Source of the DNA: Baylisascaris procyonis
Lineage: Eukaryota; Nematoda; Chromadorea; Rhabditida; Ascarididae
NCBI GenBank assembly: GCA_037389465.1
Contig: JAZARR010000048.1
Coordinates: forward strand, 620,001-684,000
Reading direction: 5' to 3'
Length of the DNA stretch: 64,000 nucleotides
Both the position numbers and the translations under genes were made by a program. Every line of letters starts with the position of its first letter. Position 1 is the first letter of the stretch. Positions 23,701 to 36,750 of this stretch are shown one piece after another. The notes beneath the pieces were generated by a model. It saw nothing but the letters and a program-made list of their open reading frames with translations, did not search any database and had not been told where the DNA came from.

Positions 23701-26700
23701 CTAAGTTTTAAAGCTATGTAATACTATTTCAGCATCTTATGTTATTCTTGCTTATAATTTAATGCTGCATGAAGTCATGCCCATTATATACGATGATTTA
23801 CTGTTTGACTGTGTAATTTCTCTCCGAACTCAATCTATCGATCTTTATTGTTACGATGTTATACTCTTTCGTATCGTGTTTTGTGCAATTCGTGTTCTCT
23901 CCATTCTAAATAAAAGCATCGAAAATATTGCATTTTTTATCCATTGCCTATGATCCCTTTTGATGTCTGCGAGAGATCGAAAACAGTTGTTCGTATTCAT
24001 TGATTAATGCGGTCGTTCCGAGAAAGATGAGAGTGAGATTCAATTGCCAAAACTCGTTCGCGATGCATGAAATGTTTATTCCATTGAAGTCTGGACCAGT
24101 GGCAAATGTAATCTCAATCCTATACCACTTTCCTTATTTTCTATTACTGAATTGAAAAAATTCAATGCAATTAGTTGTTGGTCATTTAGAATTTTGGATT
24201 TTCGCTTAAGTGGTAAGCACCTTCTGAAGTATAAGAAAATTCAAATGAGTGCATCGACAGTGCAAATATATTTTTTGCAATGAAATCAATGAAAATATTT
24301 CAGCGAGCGAAACTATGTTGTAATGTGTCATTAATTCTCGAAGAATGACTAATTGGCAAAATAATTCTAAGAAAATTGTCGTCACCTTCTTAAAACGCAA
24401 CAATTACGACATCGCGAGTTCGTTGACGATGAAGAACTCGAAATCGTCATTGACCCCTTTGTTGTTGCTCTTTACTTCAAAAATGTTACTCTCACTTTTC
24501 TATGTTTTCTGAGGTCATACAAACAAAAACGTTGCTTCTTAGTCAGCGAAGAGTGCCATCGTGCAAAAGTATTCGATAATGTTCAGATAACATTAAGTAC
24601 AGTGATAATGACCATAAAATTATTGAGTATGTTTCGACACTCGAGCATGGAGGAACACGTCACAGTGAATGATTTCTCGTTTACTTAGTCTTGAAAGGAT
24701 ACTATTTCAACATGGCAAGTCGGTATATTTCGTCTTGTTTAAGTAAGTAAAGCTCGTTCAAATACAATCTCTGTTCTTCATGAGGAAATGATTCCTATGG
24801 TTCATGAATGCGTTTTCTGATGACTGCGGAGAGCAAAGTCTGTAAAAACGCAGCCTCGCTTTTATTACTTTTGGTAGAGAAAGACAAACGCATGAAATGC
24901 ATTTTCAGTTTTGTCGAAAACAAAGAGTTCGTTTGAGGTTTCCTCACTTTTGACAATTCAAAAGACATTTTCGAGGGTATCGGAAGGTATACCAATTTTT
25001 GCAGCAATGTTATGGGCTCATACGCAAGTATTGGAACATTAACCAAAAAACCTTACGAGCTTGACCTTCGACTGTTTTTCTTCTTCATTTACGTCTCAAG
25101 TGAGTGCGAGTTTTTATTGCTGCTTTATGTCATCCATCTTTACTTATTAGTATTTCATTTTCCAGCGATGTATTGCAGTGTAACGATAAAGAATGGCGAC
25201 ATTTTTTTATGTCGCAATATGCGTCAAAAAATCAAACGACATTGGGAAATGGATTTGCGCCGACCAAGTAGATTTCTTTTTTCTACTTACAAATATGTGA
25301 GGCAGAATCTCTAACATCTTATTATGTTCAAAGTGTTATCCAATTGTTCAACGTTTAATGTTCAAAGTCATCTAAGTGAGGGTGTTGATTCTTCAGCGGC
25401 ATTCTATCTCTTATTCATAAACAAACGGTTGTCTATAAATGTGCTAAAGTAAAAGCGTAGATGTAAAAATTCAGCGCTGGGGAAAGAGTTCTCGCTACTG
25501 AATGATAGAATGGCGCTTATACTAATTGATTAACTCCTCTGTACTACTGAAAATGCTTTCTTAAATAATTCAGTATGACTTAAGGACTTCTAAAGACTCG
25601 AGGACTTGTAAGGACTTGCAAAGGTAATGGAATGAAACTTATAGGCCGCAAATTTGGTTCATCAATGATCTATTCTCATTAAATTTTTGATTGAAATTTT
25701 GTATGACTGGGCAGTCACCTCAAAAATTTCACAACAAGTTGCCTCGAACATCTAATAGGTTAATCTGGCGGGTCAAAGAACAAAAAGCGCGTACCATACT
25801 ACTATTCCAGGCACGCTTTCCATTTTTTTCATCTTGAAATCACTCTAAGGAATTTTCAGAAATTCGTGTTACAGTGTTTTGAGTAGTTTGACACAATTTA
25901 AATTTCCATTCGATACCAATAAGCGCATAATAGTTCGCATGCTGCTAACTTAGCTCATGGCGCATTCCGCAAAAGTGACGTTGATTTCTGCTGGGTACTT
26001 AACCCTTTCTTTCTAGTTGTAATGATTATCACAGCCTGTGTATGAAAGAAGATTCTTTCTCGGCAAACGACTTCTTGTTGTTTGTAAGTATGGAAAGATT
26101 TGAGTCCACAAACGCTGCCAACATATGCTGACAGTCTAACCCCAGGTATAATCAGCTGCCGCTGTGCTTCTGACATTATATCTGCTCAATGAGCGTTCAG
26201 TATGGACGAGCTCTCATACATCTAATGAGGATTCATTTGATGAGGAGAGTCACTTGTCTGCCAACAAAATCAGCCAATTAAGCGTTCCATCCTGCGAAGG
26301 AGGGCTAGAGAATGCTGGTCATTATGGATGTTAATTTGCATACTTATAATCTAATTTTTTCTCATGTTCCATAAAGTTGTAAGATAAGTGGTGAATACAA
26401 AAATTCAGTTTAATAGTGAAGCGCCGCTCTCGCCTCATGAATAGACTTCATGCTATCAAGCTCCATTCAACAGCGCTCATCCGACCTTTCCTGTCAACCG
26501 TAAAGTGCGACCCCAACATACACAACACATCTATCATAAAATGCATCATCCTATTATTGTGGCTTAAAACTGCATTCGCATTTGAATATGTTGAATGAAA
26601 GGAATCTCTCCCTGTGCATGGCAAGCGTTCATCATCGATGCCGATACGAAAATCGATTCCGCATTAAAAAGACCTTTCAAGAATATGGGACCAGATTTAC

Positions 26701-28464
26701 ATAATTCTGCTTCTGTGATCATGTACATGTGAACATGTATAGACGAGCAAGAGCGTGCGATGACGGTATTTGTGCCCATTGGGCTAATCCAGGTATGTGA
26801 ATTATCAGTGGGTTCGCGTCGTCAACGCAAACGAAATGCACTTGTTTAGATCTGCCGATTTTATCAACATCTCGACTAGGTTTAAGAATACTGCTGTTTT
26901 GCAAGCACGTACTCAATAAATAGTAATATTTGGTATTTTATAGCATCGAGTAAAAACGGCACAGAAGTTATTTGGCGTTTCATCTCCTCGAGAACAATAA
27001 CCTCTAACTTGGTTTACTTACTTAAAACCACACATGCTATGGTTATAGCTTAAGAAACGAAAACGCTGCCATGAATGTCCGTGCTGCTTTTATTCGGCAC
27101 ATCACATAGTCACAACTGTATAATTACAGAGCTATTTCAGTTAACACAAATTGTTGCAAGCAACTAGGTTTGTTTTGGTAATAAATGTGAAATGTGAATG
27201 AATCCACTCAAATTCTGACCTTTGTAAAGAGATTTGGTAAATACGCAAAGATGGATGGAGAACACATTGGATGCGATTGACTGGTTTGAAATTGACCTCT
27301 ACGAGTTGTTATCCTCTGTAGAGAGCGATTGCCGCATTGAACATATTTTCTTAACCTCGAAATTGCCTCTTTCCAATAGCAGCCAACTCTCTTTGCTCAT
27401 TCGTCTTTTTGTGCCGTCAGCTCATAGGCCGTTTTCCCTTTCCTCGAAGGGTCAATTATGCCATTATTAATCTTTTCCCTCTTCAAATACCCTTTTTTCG
27501 TTTCAACTTTAACAATACCATCAATCAGCACTTATAATTCTCATTCTTGCCGCTAATAATCTCAACAAAGTTTTTCTTTACTGCATCAACAATCTCAATT
27601 TTAAAAATTCAACTAGAGTTTAAAAGTGACTAGAGTTTAAGGTGTGCATTGTTAAATACTTTCAGTGATTTTTTTCAGTATGACGCTTAAGCATGGCAAA
27701 CGAATGCATGTTTTAAATTTTAGCTGGTTGAAAGTTCGACCTCCCTCCCCTCTCCCCCCATCCATCAAATTAGGCACTTACATTTGATCAAAGCTCAGAT
27801 TTTGACTCCGGCTCCATTCAAGACGAGGTTCCTGCTCAAGTTTAGGTTTAAGTTCAAGCATCTTAATGTGAGGAGCAAGTCATTAAGGCGGCCGTACCAT
27901 TAGTCAGCTAGCGTTGACGGCACACTCTAATTCACATTACAAGCCCCCTGGCTGTAAGAATTGTCTCATCGCCGCAAGTCTGAGTGTGTACTTTGTGCTC
28001 AGCTTTTGCAAGCAAACGTTGCAAGTAGACGTTCTAAGCAGACATCTATTCGGGGCTGATTCATTGTGCTTCTGTAAATCACTGCAACCTCTAAATGAAA
28101 ATACTGCAATCTTTGAATCATTGCAATCATGCCACGAATTTGTTTTCCTTACACGCTCATTTCATTTATTGTGACATGTATATATAACAAATGATACGAC
28201 TCTCATGCCATGAAGAAAACGGGACAGATCGAAATATAATTTTGTTGCGCTTTGCACGACAAAGAATATGAGAATTCATTTATTTTTCAAGAAGGAAACA
28301 AAGCGAATAATCATATAGGAAAGTGCTAAAGTGGCGAATGAGAGGGTCGGTGATTCCACAATGCAGAGGAAAAGCGCCTTGCGCTGAGCACATTTGGAAC
28401 AAGAATAACTTTTTGCATTGAGAAGGCAAATGGAGAAGACTGAGGGAGAGGGAATCAGTTTTGG

Positions 28465-28625
28465 TGAAGAGGTATTATAATACTTCCATATGTACTCTGT
28501 ACTTCTATAATACTTCCAGTATACTTCTATTATCCACACTGTAATAATGCTCCAATACTTCCGTAATACTCTATAATATTTCCAGGTTAATGCTTCTAAT
28601 ATTTGGTGAAATATTATAGTATTTC
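28465..28625. repeat. degenerate tandem array of an ATAATACTTCC-like unit
   Basis: The motif TATAATACTTCC recurs with variation about eight times (for example near 28475, 28505, 28550 and 28570). It is an old minisatellite-like array. Confidence 0.6.
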
Positions 28626-28698
28626 CATTGTTTAATTGGTGAGCTTTTAAGAAAGCAACTGAGCTTTTGCATCCTCATAGAGAGCAGTTGCTTTTTTT

Positions 28699-28742
28699 CG
28701 GGGGGGGGGGGGAGGGGGGAGGGGAGGGAGGGAGAGGGGAGA
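28699..28742. repeat. G-rich homopurine tract
   Basis: A run of about 13 G is followed by GGGAGGGG-type repeats. Such tracts can form triplex or quadruplex DNA and are prone to sequencing error. Confidence 0.85.
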
Positions 28743-29341
28743 AGGGCACACTGGTAGTGTTGTTCCTTCCAAATCGAAGTTAACATCAGCTGGCCTTTGC
28801 AGTGGCCTCCAAAATCGCATCGTAATTCATTTCCTTAACAGGAATAAGAAAGTTATTCAGCCATCAAGAACACTATGTAAGCTGGGACTGCAAAAAGATC
28901 AAGCGCTCTTCTGCGGTTCAATAAAAGAACTTAGGGAAGGGAGAAGGTTTAACTGCCTAGATTCTTTTTCTCTAAAGTGAGGCTTAAAGTTACGCAGAGA
29001 GTGAAGGATTAGAAATTGTGTTAAATTTCACTTATATCAGGAAATACCACATCATCTGTAGTAATAAACTAGCAGCCCAGGCCCTTTTTTCTTATGAGTG
29101 AAAATTTGAAACGTTTTGCGCGTTATCGTTTACACGACTAAATGCTGCTTGATGTCTGCAATTAACGCATTTTGTCATTTGTTGCTTTCTCAACCACATT
29201 TATGTGCCTTCACAATCTAAAGCAAGCCATGAATAGTCAAAAAAGTGAAATAGAAAGTCATATATGCTGATTTAACTACCAGTTATGGTATCGGAATATG
29301 GTTTTCGGGATAATTTTTTAAATTACAAAAGGAATGCGGGT

Positions 29342-32300
29342 TTATTCTAGACAGAACGAAGGCAGATCCGGGAATTTATGTGTCTCGCTCGGTGCTGCAG
29401 TGGTTGGAGGGAGCGGTGTACTCGCTTCGTTGTTCTCCTTGCCGTCCCACAATCCGAAACCCCTCCATAACAGTCCATCAGAACCGAAGATGCCACCGAA
29501 CATCTCAGCAATGCTTTCCAGTACCTGTAAAGAGCTTATCGACTTGTCTTGTATATTTATACTAATCAATTTGACATATTTTCTGAAAAAAGTATCTCTG
29601 GACAATGCATACGATTTGCTAATATTTCTGAAGAGAGTTTCTTTTTACTTGTTGTTATTGATTAAATGTTAATCTTGAAAAGTATCTGAGATGAGAAACG
29701 TTTACATTTCGCTTCCACAAAGGTAACTTCCCTTTTTTAATTTGCATGCTGTCGTTTTGGTCACCACAAAGGTTGCATCGTTTCTTCAAGCGGTACAGTG
29801 TTGTAACCTTATCGGATGTTTGCAATTTTGTTTATTTTAAAGTGAAATGGTAACAACATGCTTTCTTCATACATCTTTCAAAAGCGCCATCCACAAAATG
29901 AATTATTCATCGTTTTTCTTCACTAGACGAGCACACCAAACAAGAAGCTCATTGTCAGTGACGAATTAGACACATCCAATTACATATTGAACTGAGTTGG
30001 CTTGGTACCTCTGCAATGCCATATTCACTATTCAATGCAACATTTCTCCTGAAAACGCCTAACTCTGCAATTTCGGTAATGATGGTGGTCTCTAGCAAAT
30101 CACAGTTTTAAAAATCGTGGAGAAGTACTTCTTTCATAACTATAAAAATGTTGAAATAAATAGAGGAAGAAAGAATTGACTGGTTTTATGTCGTACTAGA
30201 GCTTTCGACAATTATCATTTTTGCAGACAAGGCGTTGATAAGTGGATATTCAGATTGTAGGGTTTTCCAATAACTTTCTTCCTATCGAATTAAAGAAGAA
30301 GCGTGATAGCCGCAATCTAATATAATATGCCCAATATATCTCAAAACTTCATTTCTCGTCATCAAATGTAGCTGAAATGTCGTAGCGAGGCCTTCAACCA
30401 TTCGACTGCATGAACACTTGAGAAAATTACATACATTTGTGTAACATACTCGATCTGCACGTTGCTTCACCTTTCAACATATCAGAGATAGTAAAGCTGT
30501 AAAAACTGAGTGTTACCTTTGTAACGCCCCACTTTGACCACTCTTCTACCTTCTGTTGGTAATCCTTCAGCTCCTGCATTTGTTCGTCCGTTAAATTGCC
30601 GCGAGCTTCACCATTCACAATTAGCTTCCCATTCTGTAAAAAATTTTAAATCTAGCAAACATTGGTGATCCCGCAATTTCTTTCGTATGAAATTTTTTGC
30701 CTCTGCAGTGAGCACGAAAATAGGGGCGGACATCGACACACAAAACAAATGTAGAAATGTGCCACATGAGCTGCTTCGATGTGTGTTTTTGAATTTTGCT
30801 AGATAGACACTAGTCGTTATAAATTACCAACAAGTAATAAAGCCTGCCGAGAAAGGGAATCATATTTTCATGAAATCCACTGCGCATATAAACCGCATAC
30901 AGGCGATTTTACTTTCCCACTAGAGTGACTTGAAGTGCGAGCAGGCTGGTGCAAAATGAGATTTAAATTGGGCGCAAAATTTGAAGCATATTTAAGTTTC
31001 GAGAAGTCATTCACGCCACAATTATCCATAGTTTTCATTTCGGTGGTTCCTGTATCGAAAAGACTGTGGGGCACCCAAACATACATACAACAAGACAATG
31101 CTGCGTAATGTACGCTTGTAAAGTGTGTTCACAAAGTGCAGAAGAAAAACTGCTACCTGTTCTCATTTTTGAAAGCATTTCTTTGGCATTATTGCGTCAG
31201 TATTTTTCAATGAATAAGTCGGAAAATATTCATTTACTACATGAACGGATGACACTGTTCTTATGATACTGTTTCTAAATTTAGTTGGTGCCTGAGAGGC
31301 CTGAAGTAAACTGGCATATAAACTCATGCAGTGTTCTTATTTCTAACAGTACTCTTTTGTATCTTTCCCGTTTTGTGCAATTCGGCTTTGTGGGACATGG
31401 ATGCCGCAATTGCAGTCGGCGAGTGGTATGTGCTCTTCTGAGACAACACCGAATATACTGTGGTGTAAGGCCACGCATGAAACCGATCGAGGACGTATAG
31501 GCAACATCGTCCGACGCATTGTATCATGCGGTAATGGAAAAATATAACCGCAGATCTCTTTTGCAGTAGTAGTGGACACATGGAACACGTAAGAAACGAG
31601 CAATGCGGCTGTGGTGATTGGCACATTGTCGTGCACAACTTTATTGAAAAATTACTGTAGTTTCCTACCACGGAAATGTCAAAAATGAAACTTTAGAAAA
31701 AGAATTCTATGAGCTGGATAGGATAGCTCGACTTTCATTAATGTAAGGTCTTCATTAGAAATCGCAGTAGTTTTTAAAGAAAACACTTTTAGATAGGAAA
31801 AGCTAAAGTCGATAAAGCAAATCACTGTGCTTAGGGAAATTGGCTTTTGAGGGAGGACCCGTTATATGATCTCAAATATATCGTGAATGCAAGGAATCTC
31901 AGTTGATCCATTTTTACATTGAAACCCTCAAAATATTTCAAATCAAATTTGAAACTATATTCTTGTTTTTTTTTCTCTCTCTCTAAAAGACAACAAACTG
32001 ATATGGAAGAGTCACTAATAATCTGACCGGTTTCAGCGAGCGTCTGTGGATTTATAGAGTTCAACATATTCGAAAGTCATCCGAAACGCTAAAAGCATTC
32101 TAAAGAGAAGCATAGAGGAAGCTTCCAAAAATGATTGACCAAACATGTCGAGACTTCAAATTATCCAAAATTCTTGGGAAATACCTCCACTACACATGTT
32201 CGGTTGTTGATGATGATCTCGAGCGAATTTGGTGATGAGAAGAAAGCATCGTTAGTCGACGCTAAGAAAACTAGAATCAGCCTGCAAAAATTTGAATTTC

Positions 32301-32603
32301 TGAGAGGAAAACAAATTTTTTACATTACTGCCCAACTGATATGCTAAGTTATAGGCATTTTAGTACTCCAAATACAACGGACGCAGCCAAATGCACACCT
32401 ATTAAAAATATTCCCAAAAGTTTCTCAATCACTGAATTAACTTAAACATGATGCCACCGAGAATCGAGAAGTTCTATCCAAGATTGAGGGGATGTGCGTT
32501 TTTTGGCGGAGTTAGTCAACGCATATAAAGAACGACTCTTAAACCAATTGTGAGGCAAAAAATATGTTTTTATTCCTACAAAGCATCGTTCCTACATCTT
32601 CAT
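29342..32603 (-). CDS. small secreted pepsin-inhibitor-3-like (Pi-3/aspin) protein
   Basis: The nematode Pi-3 (aspin) family inhibits aspartic proteases such as pepsin. Exons: 32281-32185 (LILVFLASTNDAFFSSP, then NNRTCVVE), 30633-30517 (NGKLIVNGEARGNLTDEQ, ELKDYQQKVEEWSKWG) and 29524-29342 (ending FPDLPSFCLE, TAA). Junctions are phase 0. A tentative first exon 32603-32596 supplies ATGAAGAT before GTAGG, giving the signal peptide MKMLILVFLASTNDA and 134 aa in total. The order 'CVVE-NGKLIVNGE..R.NLT..Q.QEL..YQQKV' and a proline-rich tail ending in SFC match one Pi-3 unit. Only two cysteines remain in the mature chain (CVVE and SFC), enough for one disulfide. A Gly/Trp-rich insert (MFGGIFGSDGLLWRGFGLWD) precedes the tail. 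Family assignment is by motif memory; inhibition is not shown. Confidence 0.68.
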
Positions 32604-35240
32604 GCTCCGCCTTTGTGAAATATAGCAGACTTGGAACCCTATTCTGATACGGCTTCAAATACCTTTACGAGAATTACCCTGCCGATTTTATCGAGGAAGG
32701 GGGGGGGGGGTGAGGAGGAAACTACATAATGAATGTACCTTAAAACAATTTATCACTACCAGAATTCGAACCCAGAAGGAAACGTTTTAGAGACTATACA
32801 AGGGCCTCAATCGGGTGCATGATTTTTATTCTTGGTTGAAGCCTAAAATGACCTTCAGCAAACCTTCATAAGACCTTTAAGGATTGATGACATCCCTACT
32901 TTTTCGGTGAATGCGTGTTTCTTGAGGCACGAAATTTTTGAAGGTAAAAGAAAGTGAATAAAGATTATGCCGAAGGGTATACTGCACAGGAGATACACGT
33001 AAAAGAAAAAAGATGCACGTAAAAGCAAAAACATAGGAGTTGCAACATAAAATTGCATTGCCCTCACCAAACGAGAGATATATAACTGCACGACGATAAC
33101 TAAGAATGAAGTAACAGTCAAGCTGAGCTTATCAGCTCCGAATATTTTATGGTATTGGTATTACGTAGGGCGGGCTTATGTCGAAAGCGGAAATTATAAT
33201 TGGCTTTATGATACGTTGGAGATCGATCTCGACCTTTGTTTTATTTAAATATGAAAGAGTTATGGAGAAAACAAACTTACGTAAACAACAGCATGACGCC
33301 TCTACCTGAAATTTTTCCCATATATAGTTGATGATAATTTGAATAAATGCTGTGAAGCGCTAATTCAGCCATAACTGGTAATATAGTTAACTTATAGAGA
33401 CACACATGGCAACACAAGTAGTTGAGCAGTGAGGCTGGAAAGAACAATGGTTTTTGTGAGACATCAATTAGGTAGGTACTTATTGAAAAGTTAGGAGTTG
33501 CAGTTTAGTCACAGAAAGAGCATCTGCATTGACTTCTGGATAGCAATGAAATATTTTTGCATAAAGTCAACAGTGCACTCGTTCCGCTTTCACTAGTAGC
33601 GAAAGATTATTCGGCTAATTAAACGCCTTCCTAAATTCGCAACAGACCTTAAGAAATTTCACTGCATCATTCTTGGGGAAGATATAGCAGTCAACTTAGA
33701 CAGCCGATGCCGAAGCAAGCTTGCTTGCGAAGAGAAATTGGCAAGTGGGGATCACATGAGAAATGTCGTCACACTTTGCGTTACAGAAGGATCAGCCAAA
33801 ACTATTTAACAGTGCTTTGCGCAGTCTTTATGACTGCTTTCGATTTCGTGTTATACAATTTTCTCGAATGAATTTTACCGTCAACTCTTCGATTTCTGTA
33901 CGAATTTACGCATTTCGCAGTGCTTTTGGATGGGATTCGGAGCAAATTCGTTGCCAGGGATATAAAAATTCCTGCGAATTGTAAGTTTCACTTGAGAAAT
34001 GTGGTTTCGAATGAGTGGTTGAGGCCATGGGGCAGAAGAGACTCAAAATTGGACAAAAAGCATCCTGATCTCTAGGAGGTGTGAAGAATTTGCAAATTAG
34101 ACTTTCGCAACAGAGCAGCACAAATTGGACGGAATATCATCGGGTATGCGTCTTACGAAAATCGCACTACTCGCTAATTCGCCTATTTCATACCGATCGA
34201 TGCGTATGCTTTGTCTCTAAGCCGTATTTACGCGAAACCGTACCCTCATGAACATTTCCGATATCGGATTTAATGAAATTGTTTCCAAATTAGCATGAAA
34301 TTTGGTTTGTTTTGGTGAACAAAAATTTTGCAGGTTGTAACCGGTGAGGAGAGGAAGTGGAGGAATGAGAAGGGGATTTCATGAGCCACACAAGTGCTCG
34401 GCGTCACGCAAGTGCTCGTTCAAACCGAAAACAAAGTATGTCTTTGAAACAACAGGCTTGTAATGTCAAAATATTAAAGACTGATGAGGTAGATACATGA
34501 GCATTACAATCTCTGATAGGAAAGGCAAAACAAGTGGTATATTCCGTTTGCATTTCCTTGATAATGCTGCAATTACTAATACAAATTTTCTACAATGAGT
34601 ATTTGTGAAATGGCACATAATTGGTACAGAACGCGACTTGGTGCAAAATTTTCGGCATATTTCAGAGTCTGTAGCTGCTTCCATAGTTGAGCTGAATTTA
34701 ACAGTTGTCATAGGAAATCGTTAGCTATGAATTACATTCATCAAATTTCACAACTTTATTATCAATCCACATTACTGCTGAGCTCATGATCGCATAAAGT
34801 TTTGTGAAAGAATATAAGAAGCTTCATCGCATCACAAAGATCACACTCACTCCGAAGGAGCAATAGCTGTCTCAAATATTGCTGACAGCCGCTGACAGAT
34901 GAATCGTCGACTGAGTGATCCGACTGCCGGAATGCATGAGTTCAAAAATGCCATGAAGTGCACAATTGAGGGAAAGTCTATGTGCATTTCAACACAAACG
35001 GTGGCTGTAGTAGGGGGCATTTGTACCTCGGGACATTCATGTCAAGTGTCATTTTCCCTGCAGTACATTTGCATAGGAGCGCAGGATGATTCCTAACTCG
35101 GTGCATTCTAAAGAATAGGGTAATGCGTATAAATCTGAACGCGATTTGGGCAAATGATTTTGCCCGATTGTAAATACAGACATACCACTTTGCATATGAA
35201 TATCAGTAAGTTACGGAAAATAAAGTATTTTCTTCTTCAG
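32604..35240. other. no gene identified
   Basis: There is no supported exon chain. A run of ten G lies at 32700-32710. A plus-strand open frame at 34899-35096 is cysteine-bearing (GGICTSGHSCQVSF) but lacks splice partners. Confidence 0.35.
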
Positions 35241-35433
35241 CGAGAAGCTAAAGGACAACCCATGTCCTAAGCAATCGATTACTGGGAAAGTCCGAGGAAA
35301 AGAGAGCTCTACAAAAGAAAAAAAAGTGGCTGAAAGTATCAACGCAGAAAGAATGGAAAATATCGACAAGACTCCTGATGAGGTTTCCAATGGCAAGCAC
35401 GACATTTATGTGGAGGTCAATAAGAGGCACTGA
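35241..35433 (+). CDS. possible lysine-rich terminal exon of a + strand gene
   Basis: A strong acceptor, TTTTCTTCTTCAG, is followed by 63 open codons and TGA. The frame reads EKLKDNPCPKQSITGKVRGK and continues through KEKKVAES and DKTPDEVSNGKHDIYVEV. It is hydrophilic and rich in Lys and Glu, like a cytoplasmic tail. No upstream exon in the needed phase was found, and three other frames are open over part of it, so this is tentative. Confidence 0.35.
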
Positions 35434-36543
35434 TTTCCGGACGGGAACGGCAGAGTCGGGCATCTTAAACACAGGAATTGAGGGGATCGTGAAGATAACT
35501 CCCTCTTTTGGAATCAGGCTGCACTTGGTCGACACGTTTATCAACCTTTGCACCGTATGCCTTGAAACTGACAGAAAGCGAGGCCTGCACTATCGTCAAT
35601 TTGTGCATCGTCGTTTCGTTTACTTTAGAGAACTCCACAATGCAAGATAACCAGTCTTCAATTCGTTTGCACTCTTAGGATACACGAAGAGTGCTGCTCG
35701 GAAATATTGAGTTTGCTTATGTTCAAGGTAGCATGATCACATTAACTGTTGCTCTTATCTGAAGGCACGTCCTGCAGCAATCGATTAATATGCCACCTTC
35801 ACCCCCCTCCATATCTCTCTCTCAACAGATGTAATGGTTGCAAAAAAGATATTGGCTGCAGAAGCTTCATATTCATTTCAGTGGTTCATACTTGCAACTT
35901 GAGCAGTGGAAAGACAGTGCAGTTTTGTGAGAAAGAGAGAAAATTTGACTAGTGTATTGAAGAAATAAATTAACGACAGGCGTCGTCAATGTTTCTGAGC
36001 CCATTCCTCCAAATCTCTGTTGCGAATCCTTGTAGCCTCATATCAAATTCGCGATATCTCTCGGTGTAGATCACCGCGATGATATTCTATCTGGATAAGA
36101 AAACGCCACTGCACTTTTTAAATAAGGGATTTCCTAGAGAAATATAGCCAGAAATTTTCGATATTCAAGGAGATAAGAAAAAATCGCAATCGAACTCGAA
36201 AACAGAAAAGATTTGGTAGGATATTATCCAAACACTTCTTTGCAGATAAATAAAAGTGAAAGTCTCGCAAAACACACTGGACACAAAAAATTAGTATGAA
36301 ATGAAAAATTTCTGGTAGACATAAAATGAAACGCTTAGTGACCCGAAAAGTGACATCGAAAACGCAAAGGTAACAATGGCTTGATAAACAAGTTTTGGAG
36401 CTCAAGCTTGAACGATTTTATTAATTAGCACATCATCTACCTAAATAAACTCTGTTTGAAAACTTCCTAAGCGAATAGAACACGTATGGCAGTTAAGTGT
36501 TGTAAATGATTCACACCTACCTAAAATCCATTTGTTCTTGCAG

Positions 36544-36750
36544 CGTTTTGTGCAATGCAACTGCATCACCCCATGCTCGTTTTCAATCGCCCCATCAGTG
36601 TTTGCCGCAACCCCGGCACCACCTTGCACGAATCTTCCTTCGCTTTGCCTTCACCGCTACCTTCGGTTTAGAAACCGTTCCCTAGTGGATAACGGCTCCC
36701 ACGTTGACGATATGGTTTATAGAATAATGCGCTGCTGTTCCGCTTTATAA
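36544..36750 (+). CDS. GC-rich coding-like block, strand uncertain
   Basis: This 200-bp block is clearly richer in G+C than its flanks. On the plus strand a TTGTTCTTGCAG acceptor opens 68 codons (RFVQCNCITPCSFSIAPSVF, then APPCTNLPSL, to RIMRCCSAL and TAA). On the minus strand an open frame across 36640-36526 (FVQGGAGVAANTDGAIENEH) ends before a TTTTAG|GTAGGT donor. One of the two is probably an exon. No domain recognised. Confidence 0.35.
   Translation, partial: RFVQCNCITPCSFSIAPSVFAATPAPPCTNLPSLCLHRYLRFRNRSLVDNGSHVDDMVYRIMRCCSAL

Larger units (their letters stand above)
23948..29341. other. no firm gene; scattered coding-like pieces
   Basis: Minus-strand 24154-23948 (WYRIEITFATGPDFNG and on) and 24224-24075 (a different, overlapping frame) are both open behind acceptor-like sites, and I cannot tell which is real, if either. 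A plus-strand frame at 25012-25314 and a minus-strand frame at 26779-26564 are also open. None has a recognisable domain. Further exons of the gene at 22.0-23.7 kb could lie here. Confidence 0.3.

Noticed and set aside
25012..25314. Plus-strand ORF and possible two-exon gene (donor GTGAGT, acceptor TTTTCCAG)
   Set aside because: Two mutually exclusive frames are equally open after the acceptor and nothing supports either.
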